DNA of 64,000 nt, taken from NCBI RefSeq assembly GCF_003143935.1, contig NZ_QFRX01000001.1:3146292-3210291 (forward strand), in the 5' to 3' direction. Below the pieces are notes generated by a model. That model made no database searches. It was not told the DNA's origin and saw only the letters and a program-made list of their open reading frames with translations. Positions within the stretch are counted from its first letter, which is position 1; each line of letters starts with the position of its first letter. Below are positions 1 to 7,477 of this stretch, in pieces. Made by a program: the position numbers and the translations under genes. Source of the DNA: Streptomyces sp. Act143. GTDB lineage: Bacteria > Actinomycetota > Actinomycetes > Streptomycetales > Streptomycetaceae.

Positions 1-489
1 GCGGACGTACGAGGTGTGGTCGCCGGAGTACTCACCGGCGGACTGCCCCTGGAGATGCCGTGCGGCGCCGGCGAAGAAGGCGGTGTTGTCGATCGTGCCC
101 GGGACGTCGAACTCCCGCGTCAGCTTCAGCGGCTTGCCGCACTGGAGCGACTCCGCGCGGGCGAAGTCCTCCGCGCGTTCGGCGAGCACGGCGGCGAACC
201 GGTGCAGGGCGTCCGAGCGCTCGCCGGGGGTGGTAGCGGCCCAGCCGGGGAAGGCGTCACGGGCGGCGGCGACGGCCGCGTCCACGTCCGCCGGGCCGGC
301 GAGTTCGTAGGTGTAGACCTCCGCGCCGGTCGCCGGGTCGACGACCGCGTGCGTCCGTCCCGAGGTGCCCTGGGTGAGGCGGCCCGCGATGAACTGCGCG
401 CCGGCCGCGAGGCGCTCCTGGGCCGGGAACCGGTCCGAGGTGTCCGTGGTGCCGGGGGGTTCCGGGGTGGCGTTGCCCGGGTTGTGCAT
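1..489 (-). CDS. Aldehyde dehydrogenase, N-terminal part (cut by window edge)
   Basis: The first 163 codons of an NAD(P)-dependent aldehyde dehydrogenase; the rest lies beyond base 1. The frame is open to the edge. After a roughly 25-residue leader, the segment with DPATGAEVY, PADVDAAVAAARDAFPGW and AERAEDFARAE is the usual coenzyme-domain start of betaine/aminobutyraldehyde dehydrogenases and aligns by eye with the complete paralogue at 13279-14718. The catalytic Cys and Glu are not in the window. The ATG at 489 is preceded by GGAGGAG about 11 nt upstream. It probably oxidises an amine-derived aldehyde; the substrate cannot be read from this fragment. Confidence 0.85.
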   Translation of the reverse strand, partial: MHNPGNATPEPPGTTDTSDRFPAQERLAAGAQFIAGRLTQGTSGRTHAVVDPATGAEVYTYELAGPADVDAAVAAARDAFPGWAATTPGERSDALHRFAAVLAERAEDFARAESLQCGKPLKLTREFDVPGTIDNTAFFAGAARHLQGQSAGEYSGDHTSYVR

Positions 490-671
490 GTCGCTCGCTC
501 TCCTCCGCCGCCGGCCCGTGTTCACAGGCGGTGGGCGTAGCTCCAGCTCGATTTGAGTGCCGATCCTGACAGAGCAACTGTCGTCCAACAAGTGATTCCG
601 TTGTTGCCTTTTGGTTACGCGACGGAATCTGTCGACCAGGTGTCGAGCGAGCATGGAAAAGGAAGGACGGA

Positions 672-1280
672 GTGTCAGTGGCGCCTGCCAGACTCGCATG
701 CATGACGAAGATCGATTCTCGGGACGCGCTGGTCAGAGCGGTCGAGGCGGGGGCGAGGGTCAAGTACCTGCACTTCTGGGGACACCGCCCGCTGCCGGAC
801 GGGCGGATCGGCGCGAGCTGCTTGAGCCAGTGGTGGCCGTCACCGTTCGTGGTGGACGGGGTGACGTATGCGACGGCTGAGCACTGGATGATGGCGGGCA
901 AGGCGCGGCTCTTCGGCGACGCGGAGGCGGAGCGGCAGGTGCTGGCGGCGGACCACCCGTCCCTGGCGAAGAAGGCGGGACGGCTGGTGCGGGGCTTCGA
1001 CGAGGAGACCTGGGAGCGGGAGCGCTTCGGGATCGTCGTCGAGGGCAGCGTCCACAAGTTCGCCTCGGACGCGCGGCTGCGGGAGTTCCTGTTGAACACC
1101 GGGGAGCGGGTGCTGGTGGAGGCCAGTCCGGTGGACCGGGTGTGGGGCATCGGACTCGCGGCGACGGACGAGGGGGCGTCCGATCCGGAGCGGTGGCGGG
1201 GGCCGAACCTGCTGGGGTTCGCGTTGATGGAGGCGCGGGGGCGGTTGCGGGTCGCGGAGGCAGGGCACGACAGGCCCTAG
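672..1280 (+). CDS. NADAR family protein (YbiA-like N-glycosidase)
   Basis: 202 residues. The core with YLHFWGHRP, FVVDGVTYATAEHWMMAGKA and FASDARLREFLLNTG is that of the NADAR/YbiA family. Members hydrolyse N-glycosidic bonds in nucleotide metabolites, including riboflavin precursors and ADP-ribosylated substrates. Residues WGIGL and GPNLLGFALM near the C-terminus match the conserved family end. The GTG at 672 has a good AAGGAAGGA sequence just upstream; the ATG at 702, giving MTKIDSRD, is the alternative start. No signal peptide is seen, so it is cytoplasmic. It is a single gene converging on the DUF4190 gene with only 7 nt between. The substrate in this organism is unknown. Confidence 0.85.
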   Translation: MSVAPARLACMTKIDSRDALVRAVEAGARVKYLHFWGHRPLPDGRIGASCLSQWWPSPFVVDGVTYATAEHWMMAGKARLFGDAEAERQVLAADHPSLAKKAGRLVRGFDEETWERERFGIVVEGSVHKFASDARLREFLLNTGERVLVEASPVDRVWGIGLAATDEGASDPERWRGPNLLGFALMEARGRLRVAEAGHDRP

Positions 1281-1287
1281 GCCGGCG

Positions 1288-2379
1288 TCAGGCCACGACC
1301 AGCAGGACGGCCATTCCCACGCCCAGCACGATCCCCACCGCTCCGCAGATGATCCCGGCCAGGGCCTGGCCAGGGTTGGTGGCCGTGCCCTTGCTCGCCC
1401 TGCCCCGGCCGATCGCTCCGAAGATCACGCCGAGGATGCCCAGGACGATGGCCAGCGGCCACAGGCAGAAGACGATCGCCGAGAGGATGCCGAGGACCAG
1501 CCCGGCGGTGCCCATGCCGTTGGCGGGCAGGGGCTGCATGCCGGGCCAGCCGTAGTAGCCCTGGGGCTGGCCGGGGTAGCTCGGAGGCTGGCCCGGATAG
1601 CCCTGAGGCCGGCCCGGGTATCCGTAGCCGCCGCCCGGATAGCCGTAGGGCACCTGTCCGGGACCGTCGGGCGCGATGGGGGGCGGCGGGACGGCGGCGT
1701 CCGGAGCGTAGAGGGTGGGGCCGACGGGGGGTGCGAAGGGGTTCGGCGGGGTCGCAGCCGACGGCGGGGCGAAGGGGTTGGCGGCGCCGTTCGAGGGGGC
1801 CGCGGAGCCGCCTGCCGGACCGGTCGGCGGGGCGAAGGGGTTGGCCCAGGGCTGGGGCGTGGAGGTGCCGCTCCCCGGTGCCGACGGCGTGCTGTCCGCC
1901 CCCGGCATCGAAGTGACCGTCTGCTGGTCGTGGACCGACGGAGGCGGCCAGGAGAGCGGGTCGCCGGACACGACGGTGCCGCCCGGGCCGGAGGGACCAC
2001 CGGGACGACCGGGGTCGCCCGGGCCGACAGGAACACCGGGACCACCGGGGCCGCCCGGACCGGAGGGGCCACCGGAGCCACCGAGGCCGCCCGGGCCTTC
2101 CAGCTCCCCCCGCCCCTCCAGATCTTCCGGCCCTTCCAGGTCCGCAGGCCCTTCCGGCGTCGCGGAGGCGTCGCCCGACAGCGGTACGTCCTTCCCGAAC
2201 ACGGTCGGCATCGCTCCCGCGTCCCCGGTGGGCGGCGCCCACGGGTCCCGCCCGCTGTGCGCCCCGCTGCGCTCCCCCGCCCTGTCCGCGGCGTCCGGCT
2301 TGTCCAGCCCCACCTTGGGAGCCGTCGGCGGAGTCGACCGGTCCCGGGTCGGGTCCGGGGTCTGCGCCTCGTCGGACAT
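1288..2379 (-). CDS. Proline/glycine-rich DUF4190 membrane protein
   Basis: 363 residues in three parts. Residues 1-75 are polar and low complexity. Residues about 75-125 are collagen-like with repeated Gly-Pro-Xaa triplets, followed by a Pro/Tyr/Gly-rich stretch to about 290. The last 70 residues form two membrane helices ([20 protein letters not shown] and [19 protein letters not shown]) around a short loop, the DUF4190 arrangement common in actinobacteria. The ATG at 2379 gives MSDEAQTP. The long disordered N-terminal part probably lies in the cytoplasm. The function of this family is not established. The base composition makes the opposite strand also encode Gly-Pro triplets, which is a composition effect. 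Confidence 0.85.
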   Translation of the reverse strand: MSDEAQTPDPTRDRSTPPTAPKVGLDKPDAADRAGERSGAHSGRDPWAPPTGDAGAMPTVFGKDVPLSGDASATPEGPADLEGPEDLEGRGELEGPGGLGGSGGPSGPGGPGGPGVPVGPGDPGRPGGPSGPGGTVVSGDPLSWPPPSVHDQQTVTSMPGADSTPSAPGSGTSTPQPWANPFAPPTGPAGGSAAPSNGAANPFAPPSAATPPNPFAPPVGPTLYAPDAAVPPPPIAPDGPGQVPYGYPGGGYGYPGRPQGYPGQPPSYPGQPQGYYGWPGMQPLPANGMGTAGLVLGILSAIVFCLWPLAIVLGILGVIFGAIGRGRASKGTATNPGQALAGIICGAVGIVLGVGMAVLLVVA

Positions 2380-2531
2380 GCGTGGGATCCCCTCGGTTCG
2401 GATGCTCCGTCATGCTAAGGCCAGGGCCGGTCCGGCGCGGGGGCGGCCTACGATGATCCCCGAGTCACCGATCAGCCGATCACCCGCGCCCCGCCGTACC
2501 CCGGCCGAGGGCGCCGTTCCGGGGAGGAACC

Positions 2532-3593
2532 TTGACCGACCGCCTTGTCGACCCCAGCATCCCGCGCGACCTGCACGCCTTCATCGCCTCGCTGCCCAAG
2601 GCCGAACTGCACGTCCACCACGTGGGCTCCGCCTCCCCCCGGATCGTCTCGGAACTGGCCGCCCGGCACAGCGACTCCAAGGTCCCCAGCGACCTCGAAG
2701 CCCTCGCCGACTACTTCACCTTCACGGACTTCGCCCACTTCATCGAGGTGTACCTGTCCGTCGTCGACCTGATCCGCACCCCGGAGGACGTACGTCTGCT
2801 GACGTACGAGGTGGCCCGCGATCTGGCCCGGCAGCAGGTGCGCTACGCCGAGCTGACCATCACGCCGTTCTCCTCGACCCGCCGCGGCATCGACGAGAAG
2901 GCGTTCATGGACGCGATCGAGGACGCCCGCAAGGCGGCCGAGGCCGAGTTCGGGACCGTGCTGCGCTGGTGCTTCGACATCCCCGGTGAGGCGGGGCTGG
3001 AGTCCGCCGAGGAGACGGCCCGGCTCGCCACCGACGACCGCCTCCGCCCCGAGGGCCTCGTCTCCTTCGGGCTCGGCGGCCCCGAGATCGGCGTACCGCG
3101 ACCGCAGTTCAAGCCGTACTTCGACCGGGCCATCGCGGCCGGCCTGCACTCCGTCCCGCACGCCGGTGAGACGACCGGCCCCGAAACCGTGTGGGACGCC
3201 CTCACCCACCTCCGCGCCGAGCGCATCGGGCACGGCACCAACTCCTTCCAGGACCCGAAGCTGCTCGCGCACCTCGCCGAGGAGCGGATTCCGCTGGAGG
3301 TGTGCCCGACCTCCAACATCGCCACCCGCGCGGTGCGCACGCTCGACGAGCACCCGCTCAAGGAGTTCGTGGAGGCCGGGATCGTCGTCACGATCAACTC
3401 CGACGACCCGCCCATGTTCGGCACCGACCTCAACAACGAGTACGCGGTCGCCGCCCGCCTGCTCCAGCTCGACGAGCGGGGCGTCGCCGACCTGGCGAAG
3501 AACGCCGTCGACGCGTCCTTCCTCGACGAGCCGGGCAGGACGAGGATCAAGGACGAGATCGACACGTACACCGAGGCATGGCTCGCCCCCTGA
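2532..3593 (+). CDS. Adenosine deaminase-like hydrolase, probable aminodeoxyfutalosine deaminase
   Basis: 353 residues of the COG1816 amidohydrolase superfamily. Metal ligands are visible: His27 and His29 in ELHVHHVGS, HAGE near residue 210, and the aspartate pair SDDPP near residue 291. Start is TTG at 2532 with GGGGAGGAACC directly upstream; there is no better start. True adenosine deaminases have an H-x-H-L-D/E-G motif, whereas this protein has HVHHVGS. From memory, the S. avermitilis COG1816 protein Sav2595 deaminates 6-aminodeoxyfutalosine in the futalosine menaquinone pathway and was first misannotated as adenosine deaminase. This gene sits in what I recall as the matching position, so I infer the same role. 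It lies 18 nt before the GDPD gene. Confidence 0.8.
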   Translation: MTDRLVDPSIPRDLHAFIASLPKAELHVHHVGSASPRIVSELAARHSDSKVPSDLEALADYFTFTDFAHFIEVYLSVVDLIRTPEDVRLLTYEVARDLARQQVRYAELTITPFSSTRRGIDEKAFMDAIEDARKAAEAEFGTVLRWCFDIPGEAGLESAEETARLATDDRLRPEGLVSFGLGGPEIGVPRPQFKPYFDRAIAAGLHSVPHAGETTGPETVWDALTHLRAERIGHGTNSFQDPKLLAHLAEERIPLEVCPTSNIATRAVRTLDEHPLKEFVEAGIVVTINSDDPPMFGTDLNNEYAVAARLLQLDERGVADLAKNAVDASFLDEPGRTRIKDEIDTYTEAWLAP

Positions 3594-3611
3594 CCCCCGC
3601 ACAATGGGCGC

Positions 3612-4301
3612 ATGCAGAAGCTGACGGCAGTCGCCCATCGCGGCGACCCCTACCGCGTCCGTGAGAACACGCTCGACTCCTTGCGTTCCGCGCTCGATCT
3701 GGGCGCGGACGCCGTCGAGGTCGACGTACGCCTCACCAGGGACGGTGTCCCCGTGCTGCTGCACGACGCGACGCTGAAGCGGCTGTGGGAGCACGACCGG
3801 CCGCTGCTGTCGCTGTCGTCGGACGAGGTGCGCGGTCTCACGGACGGCAGGGTGCCGACCCTGGCCGAGGCGCTGGCGGCGGCCGACGGCGCGCGGCTGA
3901 TGCTCGACCTGCCGGGCACGCCGGACGTGAAGGCGGCCCGCCGGGTGGTGGACGTCGTACGGGAGGCCGGTGCCGAGGACCGTGTGTACTACTGCGCGGG
4001 CGCCCCGGCCATGCTCGCCGTCCGCGCCGCCGACCCCGCCGCGGAGATCGCGCTGACCTGGACCTCCCTGGCCCCGCCGCGCCCCGCGCTGGTGGACGCG
4101 GTCCGCCCGCGCTGGCTCAACTACCGCTTCCCCCTTGTCGACAAGGCGCTCGCCGAACGCGTCCACCGCGACGGCTGTCTGCTCTCCGTGTGGACCCCCG
4201 ACACCGTCCGCTCGATGCGCCGCCTCGTGGCCGCGGGCGTCGACTCCATCACCACCAACCGCATCGACGCCCTCTGCGCCCTGCGCGACCTGCACGCGTG
4301 A
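3612..4301 (+). CDS. Glycerophosphodiester phosphodiesterase family protein
   Basis: 229 residues, the normal length for a cytoplasmic bacterial GDPD. The catalytic pattern is present: HRG at residues 9-11, E-N-T shortly after, E-x-D in VEVDVRL and the second catalytic His in LLHDATL near residue 51. It would cleave glycerophosphodiesters to glycerol-3-phosphate and an alcohol. There is no signal peptide. The ATG at 3612 lacks a Shine-Dalgarno but is preceded by CACAAT seven nucleotides upstream, the spacing of a -10 element for leaderless transcription. Its last 53 nt overlap the 3' end of the opposing sigma-factor gene. Confidence 0.88.
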   Translation: MQKLTAVAHRGDPYRVRENTLDSLRSALDLGADAVEVDVRLTRDGVPVLLHDATLKRLWEHDRPLLSLSSDEVRGLTDGRVPTLAEALAAADGARLMLDLPGTPDVKAARRVVDVVREAGAEDRVYYCAGAPAMLAVRAADPAAEIALTWTSLAPPRPALVDAVRPRWLNYRFPLVDKALAERVHRDGCLLSVWTPDTVRSMRRLVAAGVDSITTNRIDALCALRDLHA

Positions 4302-4983
4302 GCGTCGGGCCACCGTCGCAGTAGCCGCAGCCGCGGATGCGCCGGGCCAGCCGTTTGCGCCGGACGGAGTCCGGGCGGCCGCCCCAGCGCGTGGTGAGGT
4401 CGCGCAGGCCGGGGGCAGGCGCCGTCGAGGGCGCGGACGATGCCGAGGGCGGTCTCCACCCGTTCCCTGAGCCGCTGGACGCGCACGGTGGCGTGCTGCC
4501 TGCTGATCCGGCCGCCGCGGCCGGCTCACGCCGGGTCAGCTCGCCCGCGACCTCCAGCCAGCACAGCGACAGCAGGTGCCGGTCCTCGTCGTCGAGCCAG
4601 CGCACCGCCTCCGCGACCTCGCGCCGCCGGCCCTCCAAATGGATTCGCAGCACGGTGAGTTCGGGGAAATCGGCGAAGCCCTCTGCGGCGGAATCGTCCC
4701 GCGGGGCGGCGGCTGTCCGGCGCCGGGCGCGGTGCCGTATCTGACGCACGGAGATCGCGACGAGCCAGGACCGGAAGCTGTCCGGGTCGCGCAGGGCGCC
4801 GAGGTTGCCGACGGCCCGCAGCATGGTCTCCTGCACCACGTCGTCGACGTCGGCATGGCCGTTCAGGGCGCGGCCGACGATGTTGTGGACGAGCGGCAGC
4901 CAGCCCGCGACCAGCTCGTCCAGCGCCCGCCGGTCACCGGCCTGCGCCGCCGCGATGGTGTCGCGCCACTCCCGCGTGTCCAC
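4249..4983 (-). CDS. ECF-type sigma factor with disturbed region 4 frame
   Basis: About 244 residues. Region 2 is clear (DELVAGWLPLVHNIVGRAL, DVDDVVQETMLRAV, FRSWLVAI). After GELTRRE the open frame turns into a Pro/Ser-rich sequence with no homology. The +1 alternative frame instead reads ISRQHATVRVQRLRERVETA, a good region 4 helix, for about 40 codons. The original frame then becomes convincing again (LRDLTTRWGG, ARRIRGCGYC). This looks like a 1-nt loss near 4507 and a 1-nt gain near 4408-4412, either real or a sequencing artefact. The tail after CGYC is arginine-rich and overlaps the opposing GDPD gene. The GTG at 4983 is chosen because it directly follows AAGGA of the adjoining repeat and matches the start of homology. 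Confidence 0.7.
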   Translation of the reverse strand: MDTREWRDTIAAAQAGDRRALDELVAGWLPLVHNIVGRALNGHADVDDVVQETMLRAVGNLGALRDPDSFRSWLVAISVRQIRHRARRRTAAAPRDDSAAEGFADFPELTVLRIHLEGRRREVAEAVRWLDDEDRHLLSLCWLEVAGELTRREPAAAAGSAGSTPPCASSGSGNGWRPPSASSAPSTAPAPGLRDLTTRWGGRPDSVRRKRLARRIRGCGYCDGGPTLTRAGRAGRRGRRCGWW

Positions 4984-5062
4984 GTCGTCCTTCGTCGTCC
5001 TTCGTCGTCCTTCGTCGTCCGTCGTCGTCCGTCGTCGTCCGTCGTCGTCCTTCGTCGTCCTT
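4983..5062 (-). repeat. 10-bp tandem repeat carrying the sigma-factor Shine-Dalgarno
   Basis: Seven near-perfect copies of a decamer, GGACGACGAA or GGACGACGAC on the minus strand, plus a partial copy next to the GTG start at 4983. Each junction recreates GAAGGA, a Shine-Dalgarno-like core, so the start codon is preceded by an array of potential ribosome-binding sites. The unit is not a multiple of three, which argues that the array is untranslated leader rather than coding sequence. Confidence 0.85.
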
Positions 5063-5318
5063 CCGGGCCGGAGATCGCCCCACTCAGGCGGACCCCACGG
5101 CCCGGCCAGCCGGGGGGTCACAGCGGGGAGACGGAGTGAGCGCCTCCGCGATAACACCTTTTCCCGTCCCCTAGGGGAAACCCTCAGCAACTCCCGGCGC
5201 CGCAGCGACAGTTGCTGGGGGGCGCATCAGGGTCGGGCACCCTCCCCGCCGACGATCCGGGCCGGGCGGCAACGCCGCATGATCATCACGATCACCCCGT
5301 CACCCCTGGAGTCGCCTC
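5063..5318. promoter_or_regulatory. Divergent intergenic region with two dyads
   Basis: Together with the repeat next to it, this makes about 335 bases without a gene between the sigma factor and the serine hydrolase. It holds a perfect 12-bp palindrome TCCCCTAGGGGA at 5167-5178 and an inverted pair CAGCAACT (5185-5192) / AGTTGCTG (5210-5217) separated by 17 nt. Both are placed where operators for the divergent genes would lie. No known regulator motif is recognised. Confidence 0.45.
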
Positions 5319-6461
5319 ATGCCCGCCCTGCACCGCAGGACCTTCCTCACCGCCTCGCTGGCCCTCGGCCTGAGCGCCGCGACCGGCACCCTGGCCACCC
5401 CGGCCGCCGCCCGCGGCTCCTCCGCCCCCGGCTCCTCCTCCGCCCCGGACGCCGCGGCCCTCCGCGCCGCCGTCGCCGGGCTGCCCGACGCGGACGCGAC
5501 CGCCGCCCTCGTGCGGATCGGCGGCAGCGACGGCGTGTGGCGGGGCAGCTCCGGGGTGCACGACCTGGAGAGCGGGCGGGCGGCCGACCCGCGGGCCCGC
5601 TTCCGGGCCGGCTCGACGACGAAGGTCGTCACCGCCGCCACCGTCCTGCAGCTGGCCGCCGAGCGGCGCCTGGACCTCGACACCCCGGTGCAGCGCCATC
5701 TCCCGGGCCTGTTCACTCCCGACTTCGGCCCCGTCTCCGTACGTCAGCTGCTGAACCACACGAGCGGCATCAAGCCGGGCGACGGCTTCGACGACCCGTA
5801 CGCCCACCGCTTCGACACGCTGCCCCCGGCACGGGTGGTGGCGTCGGCGATCGCGAAGGGGCCGGAGTTCGACCCGGGCAGGCAGCAGCACTACCTCAAC
5901 ATCAACTACACGGTCCTCGGCCTGCTGATCGAGAAGGTGACCGGGCGCTCGTACGCCTCCGAGGCCACCCGGCGGGTGCTGCGGCCGGCCGGGATGCGGG
6001 ACACGTACTTCCCCGGCACCGACCCCCGTATCCACGGCCGGCACAACCGCGGCTACCAGCGGATGACGGCGGCGGACGGGACGACGACCCTCGTCGACGT
6101 CACCGACTGGAACCAGGCGGACCGCTGGGCGGCCGGCGACATGATCTCGACGACCGCCGACCTGGAGCGGCTGCTGCACGCGCTGTTCCGGGGGCGGATC
6201 GTGCCGGGACCGCAACTGGAGGAGATGTTCACGGTCCCGGCGGACATCGACGGCGCGATCTACAGCGCGGGGCTGCAACGCATGCCGGTGGGCGACCGGG
6301 TGTACTGGTACAAGACGGGGGCGCGGTACGGCTACAGCGCCGCCCTCGCCGCGACGCGCGACCTGAGCCGCACGATCGTCTACTCGGTCTGCGACACCGA
6401 CGCCAAGGACGAGACGTCGAACCCGGTCATCGACCGGATCGTCGCGGCCGCACTCAAGTAG
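5319..6461 (+). CDS. Secreted serine hydrolase (beta-lactamase / D-Ala-D-Ala carboxypeptidase class)
   Basis: 380 residues. A twin-arginine-type signal (HRRTFLTASLALGLSAATGT, then Ala-rich to about residue 32) is followed by a class C beta-lactamase fold. The three active-site motifs are visible: S99-T-T-K, Y192-L-N, and K332-T-G in YKTGARYGYSAAL. Such proteins act outside the membrane on D-Ala-D-Ala peptides or esters; the substrate cannot be assigned. The ATG at 5319 gives the signal peptide directly at the N-terminus. It is divergent from the sigma factor and converges with a 7-nt overlap on the membrane protein at 6454. Confidence 0.88.
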   Translation: MPALHRRTFLTASLALGLSAATGTLATPAAARGSSAPGSSSAPDAAALRAAVAGLPDADATAALVRIGGSDGVWRGSSGVHDLESGRAADPRARFRAGSTTKVVTAATVLQLAAERRLDLDTPVQRHLPGLFTPDFGPVSVRQLLNHTSGIKPGDGFDDPYAHRFDTLPPARVVASAIAKGPEFDPGRQQHYLNINYTVLGLLIEKVTGRSYASEATRRVLRPAGMRDTYFPGTDPRIHGRHNRGYQRMTAADGTTTLVDVTDWNQADRWAAGDMISTTADLERLLHALFRGRIVPGPQLEEMFTVPADIDGAIYSAGLQRMPVGDRVYWYKTGARYGYSAALAATRDLSRTIVYSVCDTDAKDETSNPVIDRIVAAALK

Positions 6462-6972
6462 CGAGCGCGGCGGGCACGGAAGGCGCGGCGGGCATCGCCT
6501 CCAACCGCTTGATCTTCTTCCGTACGACGTACAGCGGTACGACCCCGAGGACCCCGAACGCCATGTCGATCACGCTCCACCACACCGGGATGCCACGGAT
6601 CGGCCCGCAGACCAGCGCGAGCGGGATGATCCCGGCGCAGGCGATCATCCCGAACTCGACGACCCAGATGTTGCGGACGGGGTCGCGGTAAGGGCCGTAG
6701 AAGGCGACCGCGATGACGAGGTGCGCGAAGGCCAGCCAGTCGGTGCCGTAGAGGAGGAAGGGGTAGTCGGCGTCGGCGGTGTCGAGGCCCTGCCGGACCC
6801 GGGTGATCCAGTCCGTCAGGGCGTCGGGGGCGGGCAGGTGCCCGAGCAGCTCCTCGGTCCAGCGCAGTTCGTGGACGAGGGGGAAGGCCGTGGCGCCGCT
6901 GAGCACCAGGCAGATGACGAAGAGGACCAACCAGGCACGGATGCCCTTGAGCAGGGCGGCTCTATCGCTCAT
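6454..6972 (-). CDS. Four-helix membrane protein of unknown function
   Basis: 172 residues with four predicted membrane helices at about 10-30, 75-92, 105-125 and 130-150, and a basic C-terminal end (VRKKIKRLEAMP). The loop between helices 1 and 2 carries a WTEELLGHL segment. No catalytic motif is recognised. The ATG at 6972 follows GGGAG. A perfect palindrome 22-35 nt upstream of the start suggests control by a dimeric repressor. Single gene with its own promoter. Confidence 0.75.
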   Translation of the reverse strand: MSDRAALLKGIRAWLVLFVICLVLSGATAFPLVHELRWTEELLGHLPAPDALTDWITRVRQGLDTADADYPFLLYGTDWLAFAHLVIAVAFYGPYRDPVRNIWVVEFGMIACAGIIPLALVCGPIRGIPVWWSVIDMAFGVLGVVPLYVVRKKIKRLEAMPAAPSVPAALAT

Positions 6973-6993
6973 GGGAGGAGCGTACGCCTGAAG

Positions 6994-7007
6994 TTGAACA
7001 TGTTCAA
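6994..7007. promoter_or_regulatory. Perfect palindrome TTGAACATGTTCAA
   Basis: A 14-bp perfect dyad 22-35 nt upstream of the start of the membrane-protein gene. It is AT-rich against its surroundings. Size and symmetry fit an operator for a TetR- or MarR-type dimer acting on the 6454-6972 gene. The cognate regulator is not identifiable in the window. Confidence 0.6.
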
Positions 7008-7054
7008 AAAGGTTCGGTGGCCCGAGATCCCAGCGGCGTCACCTGCACAGGACC

Positions 7055-7477
7055 TCAGCGGCGGTACGCGGTGCGGTCGTCGCCGGGTACGGGTACCACC
7101 GTGCTGTCGCTGGGGCCCGCCGTGGGAACCGGGCTGGGAGTGGAGCTCGGCCTGCGGCTGGGACCGGGGTTCGGCCCGGGCGTCCCCCGCTCGGGCGTCG
7201 GCACGGGGCTGCTCGCGGACGGCGGGGCCAGCGGGACCGTGGGGCGCGCGGGACCGTCGGAGGTCCCACGGGACAGCGGCAGTACGACGAGCGCGGCGAT
7301 ACCGCAGGCCACGGCGGCGCCCGCCGCGGCGCGCAGCAGCTTGCGGCGGGCGGCGCCGCGGCGGACCGCCTCGAAGCGGCCGGGCGGCGGGCCCAGATAG
7401 GCGGCCGGGGGGCGCAGGACCACGAGGAGCGGGTCGTCGGGGTCGACGTCCGGGCCCTCGTCAGAGTGTGTGATCAA
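7055..7477 (-). CDS. Single-pass membrane protein coupled to a sigma factor (possible anti-sigma-like partner)
   Basis: 140 residues. A cytoplasmic part of about 48 residues (acidic start, then GAARRKLLRAA) is followed by one membrane helix (AAGAAVACGIAALVVLPL) and an outside Pro/Ser/Thr-rich tail. Start is TTG at 7477, preceded by GAGGAG with 5-nt spacing. The start lies inside the end of the sigma gene (17-nt overlap), so translation is coupled. Small membrane proteins in this position often bind the co-transcribed sigma factor, but no ZAS zinc motif is present, so anti-sigma function is an inference. Confidence 0.7.
   Translation of the reverse strand: MITHSDEGPDVDPDDPLLVVLRPPAAYLGPPPGRFEAVRRGAARRKLLRAAAGAAVACGIAALVVLPLSRGTSDGPARPTVPLAPPSASSPVPTPERGTPGPNPGPSRRPSSTPSPVPTAGPSDSTVVPVPGDDRTAYRR

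Noticed and set aside
1715..2989. Plus-strand frame with long Gly-Pro-Xaa collagen-like sequence
   Set aside because: It is the antisense of the DUF4190 gene; GGN/CCN codons mirror each other, and it continues into the deaminase gene in a wrong frame.
2472..4529. 685-codon minus-strand open frame
   Set aside because: Antisense to deaminase and GDPD genes; composition and lack of homology show a GC-rich shadow frame.
4984..5190. N-terminal extension of the sigma factor through the decamer repeat (KDDDGRRRTT repeats)
   Set aside because: No homology, and the true sigma start follows a good Shine-Dalgarno at the repeat end.
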